Shown: positions 27,603 through 35,993 of the stretch, in pieces
Layout of the letters: every line of letters starts with the position of its first letter
Numbering within the stretch: the stretch's first letter is position 1
Source: Gordonia phthalatica
GTDB taxonomy: Bacteria; Actinomycetota; Actinomycetes; Mycobacteriales; Mycobacteriaceae
Direction of reading: 5' to 3'
Assembly (NCBI RefSeq): GCF_001305675.1
Contig: NZ_CP011853.1
Coordinates: 3,100,001-3,164,000, forward strand
DNA length: 64,000 nt
The notes under the pieces: model-generated
What the model was told of the DNA's origin: nothing
The model's database searches: none
Seen by the model: only the letters and a program-made list of their open reading frames with translations
Translations under genes and position numbers: made by a program

Positions 27603-28097
27603 ATGTCCCTCGGTGCCGCTGACTCGACCTCTCGCGACGCGGTGCACCCCACCGAAGTCCTCGCCTTCGAGACCGCGACGCGCGACCTCGTGGGCGTCGC
27701 CCTGCGGAGTGTCGAGGGCATGGACGTCTCGCTGCCGCAGTTCCGCCTCCTGTTGACGCTTCACGAATCGGGACCGTCGACTTCCACCGCCTGCGCCGCC
27801 GCCCTGGGCGTGGTCGGCTCGTCGATCACCCGGCTGGCCGATCGCCTCGACGCCTCCGGTCACCTGGTTCGCGGCACCGACCCCGACAACCGGAGCGTCG
27901 TGATGTTGGAACTGACCGACGCCGGGCGGGCCGTCGTCGTGCGGGCGACCGAGCATCGACGTCGCGTGCTCAGGGCGGCTCTGGCGGACTTGGATCCGGA
28001 GGTTCGAGCCGCCTGCGCGGCGGCCCTTCGGCAGGTTCACGCGGCGCTGGACGCTGAATCCTCGGACGAGGTCCTGCGTCGGCATCTACCGTTATGA
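27603..28097 (+). CDS. MarR-family transcriptional regulator
   Basis: A 164-residue winged-helix regulator. The wing region (STACAAALGVVGSSITRLADRL, DPDNRSVVMLELTDAG) is clear, with dimerisation helices at both ends. ATG 27603 gives the normal MarR length. A perfect 10-bp inverted repeat lies 46 bp after the stop. The ligand and targets are unknown. Confidence 0.88.
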   Translation: MSLGAADSTSRDAVHPTEVLAFETATRDLVGVALRSVEGMDVSLPQFRLLLTLHESGPSTSTACAAALGVVGSSITRLADRLDASGHLVRGTDPDNRSVVMLELTDAGRAVVVRATEHRRRVLRAALADLDPEVRAACAAALRQVHAALDAESSDEVLRRHLPL

Positions 28098-28142
28098 CCG
28101 TGTGGTGAACAAGTCACGACAAAGTCGCTGATTTGACTGAAT

Positions 28143-28167
28143 CAAGTCTTGCTATGTGCAAGACTTG
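28143..28167. promoter_or_regulatory. Perfect 10-bp inverted repeat with 5-nt centre
   Basis: CAAGTCTTGC-TATGT-GCAAGACTTG lies between the marR gene and the nitrobindin-like gene. No T-tract follows on the plus strand, so an operator is more likely than a terminator. It sits 81 bp before the nitrobindin-like start, a good position for control of that gene, perhaps by the MarR protein. Confidence 0.6.
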
Positions 28168-28247
28168 CGGTGAGCAACACATGTGCCAGCGCAAATTTCT
28201 TGCGTTGACCCGCCGACGCTCGTCAGCCCCGACGATTGGAGAAAGTC

Positions 28248-28871
28248 ATGAGCACACCCGTTCCGGAGATCAAGGACATCCGCGGCCCGCAGAAGCTGGG
28301 CCCGCTGACGCCACTGGTCGGCGTCTGGGAAGGCAACGTCGGCGTGGACCTCTCGTACCACAACAACGACGACGAGACGAGCCACACCTCGTACTTCGAG
28401 CGCGCCGTCTTCAAGCCGATCCCGATCCAGGAGAACGGCCAGCAGAGCCTCTGGGGCATGAACTACACCATGACCGCGTGGCGCCACGGCGAAGAGGGCA
28501 TGGACGCCTTCCACGACGAGGTCGGCTTCCTCCTCTGGGACAAGGCCAACGGTGAGGTCATGCGCACGGTGGTCTTCGGCCGCGGCATCGCGATCCAGGC
28601 CGGCAGCTCGGCGGGCCCGCACGACACCGAGATCCACTTCGACGCCACCCCCGGCGACCCGTCGTACGGCATCCTGCAGAACAAGTACCTGATGCAGCGC
28701 GCCGAGATCAAGGACTTCAAGAGCACCTTCACGATCATCGACGAGGACACCTTCAGCTACACGTCCGACCTGCTGCTGAAGCTGGCGGCGACCGGCACCG
28801 AGATGCACCACACCGACCAGAACACCCTGCGTCGCGTGCAGCGCTTCCACCCGGGATCCGAGTTCAACTGA
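28248..28871 (+). CDS. Nitrobindin-like/FABP-like beta-barrel protein
   Basis: A 207-residue cytoplasmic protein resembling the DUF1794/THAP4-type heme-binding beta-barrels called nitrobindins. The GxWxG-type entry strand appears as LVGVWEGNVGVDLSYHN, then a series of beta strands (EVMRTVVFGRGIAIQAGS, KSTFTIIDEDTFSYTSD). The family His heme ligand cannot be assigned with certainty. ATG 28248 is preceded by TTGGAGAAAG. It is followed by a strong hairpin. A heme/NO role is inferred from the fold only. Confidence 0.7.
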   Translation: MSTPVPEIKDIRGPQKLGPLTPLVGVWEGNVGVDLSYHNNDDETSHTSYFERAVFKPIPIQENGQQSLWGMNYTMTAWRHGEEGMDAFHDEVGFLLWDKANGEVMRTVVFGRGIAIQAGSSAGPHDTEIHFDATPGDPSYGILQNKYLMQRAEIKDFKSTFTIIDEDTFSYTSDLLLKLAATGTEMHHTDQNTLRRVQRFHPGSEFN

Positions 28872-28889
28872 TCGACCCCGCCTGAGCGA

Positions 28890-28931
28890 AGAATCGGCCG
28901 ATGCCCGCATCCGCGGGTGTCGGCCGATTCT
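28890..28931. terminator. Bipartite hairpin terminator
   Basis: A perfect 12-bp outer stem (AGAATCGGCCGA with its complement) encloses a 5-bp inner stem CCCGC/GCGGG. It lies 19 bp after the nitrobindin-like stop and ends the transcript before the tetR gene. Confidence 0.8.
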
Positions 28932-28962
28932 GTTCGGCAGCGATCCACACACCCCGACCATT

Positions 28963-28980
28963 TTGGAATTTATAGTCCAA
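28963..28980. promoter_or_regulatory. TetR operator candidate upstream of tetR
   Basis: TTGGA-N8-TCCAA inverted repeat, 21 bp before the tetR ATG. Its reverse complement matches 13 of 18 positions with a site in front of the adjacent MFS gene at 29643-29660. Confidence 0.55.
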
Positions 28981-29000
28981 TATCTGTTACGGTGACCGCC

Positions 29001-29603
29001 ATGGGCAGACCACGCACTTTCGACGAGACCGCCGTGCTCGACGCGGCGGCCGGACAGTTCCGGATCCACGGCTTCGCAGACACCTCGACCGAACGTCTCT
29101 GCGAGGCGGCCGGCGTGCGCCGCAGCAGCCTGTACAACACCTTCGTCAGCAAGGACGAGCTCTTCGTCCGCGCCCTGGAGCGCTACATCGAGACGGTCCG
29201 CATGAGGCAGACCGAGATCCTCACCGACACCGGCACCCTCGCCGTCGATCGCCTCCGCACACTGATCGACGTCGTGATCGCCGACGAGGAGGCCGCAGCG
29301 CGGGACGGGCACGCCGCCGGCTGCATGGTGGTCCACGGCCTGATGAGCCCCGACCTCCGCGACCGCGACGAGCGCGTCGCCCACATCCTGGACCGCGACG
29401 TCCGCGATCGCACCGCCCTGGTCGCCGACGCACTCCGAGCCGGGCACGCCGACGGCAGCATCACGACCGCGATCGACGCCGAGACCGGCGCGATGCTGGT
29501 CAACACCGTCATCTCCGGGATCCGCGTCACCGCGCAGACCGGCGTCGGGGCGGCGCAGTTGCGTCGCATCGCCCTGGCCGGAATGCACGCTCTGTTCGCC
29601 TGA
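29001..29603 (+). CDS. TetR-family transcriptional regulator
   Basis: A 200-residue repressor-type protein starting MGRPRTFDE. The helix-turn-helix (TSTERLCEAAGVRRSSLYNTF) lies at about residues 26-46 and the ligand domain follows. It is encoded directly upstream of, and in the same direction as, an MFS transporter, which it probably represses. Similar operator-like sequences lie in front of both genes. Confidence 0.92.
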   Translation: MGRPRTFDETAVLDAAAGQFRIHGFADTSTERLCEAAGVRRSSLYNTFVSKDELFVRALERYIETVRMRQTEILTDTGTLAVDRLRTLIDVVIADEEAAARDGHAAGCMVVHGLMSPDLRDRDERVAHILDRDVRDRTALVADALRAGHADGSITTAIDAETGAMLVNTVISGIRVTAQTGVGAAQLRRIALAGMHALFA

Positions 29604-29642
29604 TCCACCCCGCCTCGCCGCCCGCTCACGCATGTCTCGATT

Positions 29643-29660
29643 TTGGACTCTTGATTACAG
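29643..29660. promoter_or_regulatory. TetR operator candidate upstream of MFS gene
   Basis: TTGGACTCTTGATTACAG lies 8 bp before the MFS start. It matches the reverse complement of the tetR upstream site (28963-28980) at 13 of 18 positions, so one repressor could bind both. Confidence 0.5.
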
Positions 29661-29667
29661 AAAGAAG

Positions 29668-30939
29668 ATGATGACTTCCGTTTCCACGACCCGACCCACA
29701 CCGCCTGCGGTGTACATCCTCGCCGCGGGCGTCTTCGCCCTCGTGACGAGCGAGTTCGCCGTCGCCGGACTGATGCCCCAGCTCGCGGAGGGGCTCGGCA
29801 CCGACCTGACGCGGATCGGCTACCTGGTCACGATCTTCGCGCTCGCCATGGCGGTCGGCGGCCCGATCCTCACCGTTCTGCTCACGCGCGTCGCCCCGAA
29901 GTCCGCGCTCCTCACCGTCATCGCGATCTTCCTCGTCGGCAATGTTCTGGCGGCTGCGGCGCCGTCGTACGCGGTGATGGTGGTGGCGCGCGTGATCAGC
30001 GGCGTCGCCTCCCAGGCCTTCTTCGGCCTGGCGCTCTCCCTGTGCTCGAGGTTGGTGGCCGAGGACATGCGAGGTCGGGCGATCGGCGTCGTGATGAACG
30101 GGTTGACACTCGGCACCCTGCTCGGCTTGCCGCTGGAGACCTTCGTCGGCGGGCACTGGGGTTGGCGGGCCGCGTTCTGGATCATCTCCGCGATCACCGT
30201 GGTCGCGGCGGCGCTGATCGCCGCGTTCGTCCACGTCTCCGGCGCGTCGGTCGAAGACAGCATGCCGGCGGCGACCCGAGCCACCGTGCTGCGACGCCCG
30301 CACCTGCTGCTGGCCTTCGCCTCCAGCACGCTCATCATCGGCGCCACGTTCGCGGCCTTCAGCTTCTTCACGCCGATCCTCACCGAGGTCTCCGGCTTCT
30401 CGGTCGGCGTCGTCCCGCTGCTGCTCCTCGCGTACGGCGCGGCGACGTTGATCGGGAACATCGTGGTGGCACGACTCGCCGATCGCCGCACCATTCCGAC
30501 GATGCTCGTCGGTACCGGACTCAACGCCCTGTTCCTGCTCGGCTTCGCCGTCTTCGCCGGCGTCCCCGCCGTCGCCGTTCTGTTCATGATCGGCATCGGG
30601 TTCGTCGGCGTCACGATGAATCCGGCGATGGCTGTGCGCGTACAGCGCGAGGGCGACACCTCACCGCTCGTGAACACCGTGCACGCCTCATTCATCACGC
30701 TCGGCGTGATCATCGGATCCGCGGTCGGCTCGGCACTGATCCCGACCTTCGGGCTGCGGGCGCCGATCGTCCTGGGCGTCGTGCTCGCCGTGGCGGCGTT
30801 GCTGACCATCGCTCCGGCACTCGCACGACGACCTGTCAGTTCGGTCGCGTCGTCCGCAGGTACGCACTCGGCGCCAGCGGCACCTCCAGCCCGTCGTACA
30901 GTCCCGGCGGAGCCGTGCGCAACCACGGGATCGCGTTGA
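29668..30939 (+). CDS. MFS transporter, DHA1 type (AraJ/chloramphenicol-efflux-like)
   Basis: A 423-residue, 12-helix drug/proton antiporter-type protein. The family signatures are the N-terminal YILAAGVFALVTSEFAVAGL and the GxLxDR-like loop (TRVAPKSALL). ATG 29668 or 29671, after AGAAAGAAG, are equal candidates. The C-terminal ~35 residues are hydrophilic, Ala/Pro/Ser-rich, and antisense to the coding 3' end of the dehydrogenase fragment (104-nt overlap), suggesting the original stop was lost. Confidence 0.9.
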   Translation: MMTSVSTTRPTPPAVYILAAGVFALVTSEFAVAGLMPQLAEGLGTDLTRIGYLVTIFALAMAVGGPILTVLLTRVAPKSALLTVIAIFLVGNVLAAAAPSYAVMVVARVISGVASQAFFGLALSLCSRLVAEDMRGRAIGVVMNGLTLGTLLGLPLETFVGGHWGWRAAFWIISAITVVAAALIAAFVHVSGASVEDSMPAATRATVLRRPHLLLAFASSTLIIGATFAAFSFFTPILTEVSGFSVGVVPLLLLAYGAATLIGNIVVARLADRRTIPTMLVGTGLNALFLLGFAVFAGVPAVAVLFMIGIGFVGVTMNPAMAVRVQREGDTSPLVNTVHASFITLGVIIGSAVGSALIPTFGLRAPIVLGVVLAVAALLTIAPALARRPVSSVASSAGTHSAPAAPPARRTVPAEPCATTGSR

Positions 30940-31606
30940 CCAGCCGGTTCGCCGCGGTCGCGTTGCCGCCGGCGGATCGGTTGCCGCCCTCGTCGGTCGC
31001 CTCGATGGTGATCTCGATGCGTGGTCGGCCCTCGATGATCACCCGGTGGGCGCCGTCGCCGCCGTCCGCAGGAACCGGCCAGTCGGGAGCGACGTCGCCG
31101 GTGATGCGGGTGACGTGTTCGATGACGATCAGCGGACGGCCGTCGACGACGCCCTGGACTTCGAAGCGCAGCGCGCCCTGCGTCCCTTCGGCGAAGTCGC
31201 CGAGGGCCGTCGTCACGGATGCGGCGAGGGGCCGCCGGTCGACCACCTCGCGCAGCTCGTCGAGTTCCACTCCCAGCTCGCGCGCGATGAGGCGGATCTG
31301 GCCGCCCCAGACCATCGAGGGGATGCCCGGCACCACCATCGGCGGGTCGTAGTCCATCGGCTGGCCCATGCCGACGATGTAGCGGACCGAGTCCTCGGCG
31401 GCGTAGGTGGAGTAGTCGAAGATCTCCTGGCAGCGGATCTGCTCGATCTCCGAGCTCAGTCCGCTGGCGAGGACCGGCAGGAGGTCGTTGCCCCAGCCGG
31501 GGTCGATGCCGCTGACGAAGAGCGCGGACTCGCCGGCTGCACAGGCCTGCTGGACCGCGGCGCGCATCTCCGGTGCGGCGTTGCGGTGGTCGTAGAGCGG
31601 GTACAC
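30836..31606 (-). pseudogene. N-terminally truncated DapB-like/amine-dehydrogenase-family protein
   Basis: 256 codons matching only the C-terminal two thirds of the actinobacterial dihydrodipicolinate-reductase-like family (~350 residues). The frame opens directly at YPLYDHRNAAPEMR and VSGIDPGWGND, normally found around residue 110. The N-terminal Rossmann NAD(P)-binding domain is absent because the ABC-F stop codon lies 4 bp upstream of the GTG start. The frame is otherwise intact and ends with the usual NAIPWLRTAPPGL. It may still be translated by coupling to the ABC-F gene, but a working dehydrogenase is unlikely. Confidence 0.75.
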
Positions 31607-31610
31607 GGAC

Positions 31611-33260
31611 TCAGAGCTCGCGGACCCGACCGCCCTCGACGTGCCACCGACGGTCGACGTTCACGTTCGCGAGCATTCGGCGGTCGTGCGTGACGAGCAG
31701 AAGCGCACCGTCGTAGGAGTCGAGGGCCTGCTCCAGTTGTTCGATGGCGGCGAGGTCGAGGTGGTTGGTCGGCTCATCGAGGACCAGCACGTTGACCCCG
31801 CGCGCCTGCAGCAGCGCGAGGGCCGCGCGGGTCCGCTCCCCCGGCGAGAGATCCGCGGTGGCGCGTCCGACGTGGTCGGCGCGGAGCCCGAACTTCGCGA
31901 GCAGCGTCCGCACCTCCTCGGTGGTGAACTCAGGCACCAGCTCCTCGAACCGATCGGCGAGGACTTCGGGTCCGGAGAACAGACCGCGAGCCTGATCGAT
32001 CTCGCCGATCGCCACATCGGCGCCGAGCCGCGCGGTGCCCGAGTCTGGCTCGGCGTGCCCGAGGATCAGGCGCAGGAGCGTCGACTTCCCGGCCCCGTTC
32101 GGCCCGGTGATGCCGATCCGCTCCCCCGCGTTCACCTGCAGGGATACCGGGCCGAACTGGAAGTCGCCCTGCCGCAGTGCGGCCTCGTTGAGCGTCGAGA
32201 CCACCGAGCTCGACCGCGGTGCCGCCCCGATCGTGAACTGCAGCACCCACTCCTTGCGCGGTTCGACGACCTCTTCCAGCCGGGCGATCCGGCTCTCCAT
32301 CTGCCGCACCTTCTGCGCCTGCTTCTCGCTCGACTCCGACGCGGCCTTGCGTCGCACCTTGTCGTTGTCGGGGTTCTTCTTCATCGCGTTCCGCACGCCC
32401 TGACTCGACCACTCGCGCTGCACCCGCGCGCGGGCGACGAGATCGGCCTTCTTCTCCGCGTACTCCTCGTACTCCTCGCGCCGGTGCCTGCGGGCGACCT
32501 CGCGCTCCTCCAGATAGCTCTCGTAGCCGCCGCCGTAGACGGTGTTGGTGTGCTGGGCCAGATCCAGTTCCAGCACCCTGGTGACGCTGCGCGCCAGGAA
32601 CTCGCGGTCGTGGCTGACCAGGACGACGCCGCCGCGCATGCCCTGCACCACGTCTTCGAGTCGGGCGAGTCCGTCGAGGTCGAGGTCGTTGGTCGGCTCG
32701 TCGAGCAGGACGATGTCGAATCGGGAGCACAGCAGCGCGGCGAGTCCCACGCGCGCGGCCTGTCCGCCCGACAGCCCGGTCATCAGCTGTTCTTCCGGCG
32801 CGTCCTCGCCGGTGCCGAACCCGAGGTCGGCGAGGACTGCGGGGAGTCGTTCGTCGAGATCGGCGGCACCGGTGGCGAGCCAGTGGTCGAGTGCGGCCGC
32901 GTAGGCATCGGCCCCGTCGCCGGATTCGTCGGCGAGTGCGGCCGCAGCCGCATCCATGGCGGCGGTCGCCGCTGCGCACCCGGTGCGGCGCGCGACGTAC
33001 TGTCCGACCGTCTCGCCGTCCACCCGCTCGTGCTCCTGCGGCAGCCAGCCGACGAAGGCGTCCGACGGCGACCGGGTCACCGTTCCCTCCAACGGATCCA
33101 GGTCGCCGGCGAGTACCCGGAGGAGCGTCGTCTTGCCCGCCCCGTTGGCACCGACCACGCCGACCACGTCGCCGGGCGAGACGGTCAGATCGAGCCGGTC
33201 GAACAGCACGCGATGCGCGTAGCCGCCGGAGACGTTCTTGGCGACGAGGGTTGCGGTCAT
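31611..33260 (-). CDS. ABC-F family ATPase
   Basis: A 549-residue soluble protein with two ABC cassettes: Walker A GANGAGKTT near residue 40 and GPNGAGKST near 390. Signatures are LSGGQAARVG and LSPGERTRAA, and Walker B is LLDEPTND and LDEPTNHLD. A charged linker (EEYEEYAEKKADLVARARV) between the cassettes is the P-site tRNA interaction motif. No membrane domain is present. ABC-F proteins act on ribosomes in translation rescue or antibiotic protection; which applies here is not known. Confidence 0.93.
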   Translation of the reverse strand: MTATLVAKNVSGGYAHRVLFDRLDLTVSPGDVVGVVGANGAGKTTLLRVLAGDLDPLEGTVTRSPSDAFVGWLPQEHERVDGETVGQYVARRTGCAAATAAMDAAAAALADESGDGADAYAAALDHWLATGAADLDERLPAVLADLGFGTGEDAPEEQLMTGLSGGQAARVGLAALLCSRFDIVLLDEPTNDLDLDGLARLEDVVQGMRGGVVLVSHDREFLARSVTRVLELDLAQHTNTVYGGGYESYLEEREVARRHRREEYEEYAEKKADLVARARVQREWSSQGVRNAMKKNPDNDKVRRKAASESSEKQAQKVRQMESRIARLEEVVEPRKEWVLQFTIGAAPRSSSVVSTLNEAALRQGDFQFGPVSLQVNAGERIGITGPNGAGKSTLLRLILGHAEPDSGTARLGADVAIGEIDQARGLFSGPEVLADRFEELVPEFTTEEVRTLLAKFGLRADHVGRATADLSPGERTRAALALLQARGVNVLVLDEPTNHLDLAAIEQLEQALDSYDGALLLVTHDRRMLANVNVDRRWHVEGGRVREL

Positions 33261-33281
33261 GCAGCCAATCGTCGCACCCCG

Positions 33282-33689
33282 TCAGTCAGGGCCGTCGACG
33301 ACCTCGGCCGGCGCTCCCTCCACCTGCAGTCGACGCACTGCGTAGGCGGCGATCACGAAGATCGTCCCGGCCACCCCGTCGTCGCCGAGGGATTGCCTGC
33401 TCCACTCGTCGGCGAGCCGGTTCGCCTCCTCGGTCCGGCGGCTGAGGCGATCCAGTGCCGATTCCAGTGCTGCCAACGCCGCGTCCCCGCCCTCCGGGTA
33501 CTCAGCATCCGGCTCCTCGTCGAGGCCCGGCAGCACGTCGTCGGTGTATCGCGCCGACGTCTCGGACATGACCATCGCATTGCCCGCGCCGACGGCAGCG
33601 CCCGTCATGAGAATGATCAGACACACCACGCCGTGGACCAACGCGAATCCGCGCCGATCGTCGACCGCGCGGCCGCCACCGGGGGTCAC
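33282..33689 (-). CDS. Small membrane protein coupled to the DUF3558 lipoprotein
   Basis: A 135-residue protein with one clear membrane helix (ALVHGVVCLIILMTGAAVG, about residues 15-35), a central Glu-rich helical region (AALAALESALDRLSRRTEE) and a weaker hydrophobic segment near the C terminus (GVAGTIFVIAAYAV). Its GTG overlaps the TGA of the upstream DUF3558 gene (GTGA), so the pair is translated together. No known family is recognised. Confidence 0.7.
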   Translation of the reverse strand: MTPGGGRAVDDRRGFALVHGVVCLIILMTGAAVGAGNAMVMSETSARYTDDVLPGLDEEPDAEYPEGGDAALAALESALDRLSRRTEEANRLADEWSRQSLGDDGVAGTIFVIAAYAVRRLQVEGAPAEVVDGPD

Positions 33690-34198
33690 CAACCGACGGC
33701 CTTCATCACCTTCGCGGCCTGCGGCACCAGCGACCTGCACAGGTCCGGGGTCGGTTCGAAATTCGGATCGTCGTAAGAGATCAGGAGGAGGAACTCGCTG
33801 GGCGTCCGCGGCGAGGTGACCAGGGCGTTGCAGGAGAACTCGGTGACAATGTTCTTGTACAGCATCCCGTCGCCGACCGGGATCGGCTGCTCCTTGATGG
33901 TGGACAGCAGAATCTCCGCACTCACCGGTTTGAACACAGACATCTCGAGCCAACCCCAGCCGTTTCGCACCGGCCATTTGCATCCGGGGAGACCCTCTTT
34001 GTCCGTGGGCACAGGTCTGTCGGTGACTTCACCGTCGGTGAGCGGCGCAACGTCGTCGGCACTGAGGACATCGCAGAACTGTTTCGCGGAGAGCGGTGTC
34101 GGATTCGTCTCTCGCTGCCGTGTCTGAGTACCCGCGTCGGCACGGTCGGGCGCGGGTTGCTCGCTGGAGCACGAGACTCCGGCTCCGACGATCATCAA
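33686..34198 (-). CDS. DUF3558 lipoprotein, N terminus uncertain
   Basis: A 170-residue protein typical of DUF3558, an actinobacterial secreted domain: LSAKQFCDVLSADDVAPLTDG, then PGCKWPVRNGWGW, and paired Cys in EFSCNALVTS and DLCRSL. The lipobox VGAGVSC is present. The TTG at 34198 (or ATG 34195) is the first start in frame, but the signal peptide continues upstream in the same frame (KRGVLGRSILIALMIVG) with no start codon. The nearest upstream ATG (34266) is in another frame, so a 1-nt disruption near 34240 is possible. Confidence 0.75.
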   Translation of the reverse strand: MMIVGAGVSCSSEQPAPDRADAGTQTRQRETNPTPLSAKQFCDVLSADDVAPLTDGEVTDRPVPTDKEGLPGCKWPVRNGWGWLEMSVFKPVSAEILLSTIKEQPIPVGDGMLYKNIVTEFSCNALVTSPRTPSEFLLLISYDDPNFEPTPDLCRSLVPQAAKVMKAVGW

Positions 34199-34443
34199 CG
34201 CGATGAGGATCGACCTACCGAGAACGCCGCGTTTCCGGGCGCGCCCTCTCCTGTGCCCGCGTTCATTCCGCCCCGCCGCTTAGTGGACGTCGTGAAGTCT
34301 GCCGATTCTTCTCACCTTCCCCGTCATCGGTTTCGGCGCATTTCTGATGCCCGTCGAGTGTCCTCGCCGACCCTAAGCGGTCGAGACGCGATCCGACAGT
34401 CCGTGTCATTCAGTCGTGTGCGTCGACGGCTTCACCTGCCCCG

Positions 34444-35898
34444 TCACACGTGCTCGTCGGTCGCCCGCGAGTCGGTCAACGTGAGCGCGCCCCAGGTCGC
34501 GACGATTCCGACGACGACGGCCAGGAGTGCGTAGGCGATCCGCTCGCCGTCGAAGAACGAGGCGACGAGGTCGGCGCTCCATTCGCCGGCGGGCAGACTC
34601 GCGGTGACCAAGGCGGCGATCAGGGTGCCGATCACCGCGGTGCCGACGCTGGTACCGACCTCCTGTGCGGTGTCGTTCAAGGCGGTGCCGATGGACGTGC
34701 GATTCTCGGGCATCGCGTCGACGAGGGCGACGGCGCCCACGATCATGACGGTCCGCAGCCCCAGGGTCATCAGCACCATGCAGACTGCGATGACGAGATA
34801 GCCGTGCTCCACGCCCCAGGCCATACCGAGGAGCGACGCGGTGAGGAAGCCGGAGCCGACGAGGCACGCGATCCGGTGGCCGTAACGGGCGACGAGGCCT
34901 TCCGAGAACGGTGTCGCGGCGATCATCGTGACGATCATCGGCAGGTTCGCGAGGCCGGCACGCATGGGACTCCACCCGTACGCGTACTGGAAATGCAGGA
35001 TGAGGCCGAACATCACGCCCGCCATCGCGATGGACGTGCCGACCTGTGCGATCGCCGCCCCGCGGACGGTGCCGACGGAGAACAGGCTCAGGTCGAGCAT
35101 CGGCTGTGCCGTTCGACGTTCATGCCGGACGAACAGGGTCGCGGCGACGGCCGCACCGATCACCGAACCCCAGGCCCAGACCGACGTCCACCCGTGTTCC
35201 ACTCCTGCGGTCAGCGCATAGCAGCCGAGTCCGATCGCCAGCACGCTCAGCGCGGCCCCGGGCAGATCGAGTCGATCCGAGGTGAGGTCCTCGGGACGGT
35301 CGGCAGGGACTCCGAGTCGCACCCCGATCCAGGCCACGAGCGCGATCGGCGCGTTGATCAGCAAGAGCCATTTCCAGCTCACGTGTGCGAGCGCGCTGCC
35401 GCCGAGGACCGGGCCGAGAATGAACCCGCTCATGCCGACCACGATCATCACGGTCATCGCGCGCATGCGCAGTGCGTCGTCGTCGAAGAGCCGGAACACC
35501 AGGGAATTCGTGATGGGTGCCATCGCTGCGGCGGCGATACCGAGCGCGGCGCGCAGGCCGATCAACTCCCCGGTCGACGAGACCGCGACGACGCCCAGGC
35601 TGATCAGGCCGAAGACCGTGAGACCCATGAGCAGGACCCGGCGACGACCGAGCCTGTCGGCCATGGATCCGGCGGTCAACAGCAGACCACCGAACGTCAG
35701 CGAGTAGGCGCCGGTCACCCATTGGAGTGCGGTGGTGCCGCTGCCGAGGTCGCGGCCGATGGTGGGCAGCGCGATGGTCAGCAGGGTGTTGTCGACCATC
35801 TCGACGAAGAACGCCAGGCAGAGGGCGAACAGCGGAATCCATGCGGCGCGCAGCGACGGATAGGTGCGCGCGGTCGAGGTCACAGCGGCGGTAGCCAT
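34444..35898 (-). CDS. MFS transporter, DHA2 type (14 helices, EmrB/QacA-like)
   Basis: A 484-residue multidrug-efflux-type transporter with the DHA2 signatures LQWVTGAYSLTFGGLLLTAGSMADRLGRR near the first helices and about 14 membrane segments. An AAGGAGGTGTCC ribosome site precedes ATG 35898. It is divergent from a TetR gene with a large palindrome between them, the classic layout of a repressor-controlled efflux pump. Confidence 0.92.
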   Translation of the reverse strand: MATAAVTSTARTYPSLRAAWIPLFALCLAFFVEMVDNTLLTIALPTIGRDLGSGTTALQWVTGAYSLTFGGLLLTAGSMADRLGRRRVLLMGLTVFGLISLGVVAVSSTGELIGLRAALGIAAAAMAPITNSLVFRLFDDDALRMRAMTVMIVVGMSGFILGPVLGGSALAHVSWKWLLLINAPIALVAWIGVRLGVPADRPEDLTSDRLDLPGAALSVLAIGLGCYALTAGVEHGWTSVWAWGSVIGAAVAATLFVRHERRTAQPMLDLSLFSVGTVRGAAIAQVGTSIAMAGVMFGLILHFQYAYGWSPMRAGLANLPMIVTMIAATPFSEGLVARYGHRIACLVGSGFLTASLLGMAWGVEHGYLVIAVCMVLMTLGLRTVMIVGAVALVDAMPENRTSIGTALNDTAQEVGTSVGTAVIGTLIAALVTASLPAGEWSADLVASFFDGERIAYALLAVVVGIVATWGALTLTDSRATDEHV

Positions 35899-35917
35899 CG
35901 GGACACCTCCTTCGTAT

Positions 35918-35969
35918 CGAACGGCGTTCGGTTATCGAACGATGTTCCATAAGATAGAACAGTGTTCGA
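35918..35969. promoter_or_regulatory. Operator region between divergent MFS and TetR genes
   Basis: CGAAC-GGC-GTTCG (35918-35930) is a perfect palindrome. Next to it, 35935-35969 is a larger inverted repeat of 13-nt arms, TCGAACGATGTTC and GAACAGTGTTCGA, around 9 nt. GAAC/GTTC half-sites recur throughout. It is the probable binding region of the adjacent TetR protein. Confidence 0.75.
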
Positions 35970-35993
35970 TACGATGCAAGGGAGGAGGAATCG

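Noticed and set aside
28890..28931. Riboswitch or small RNA
   Set aside because: The double stem directly after a stop codon is explained by termination; there is no conserved aptamer-like structure.
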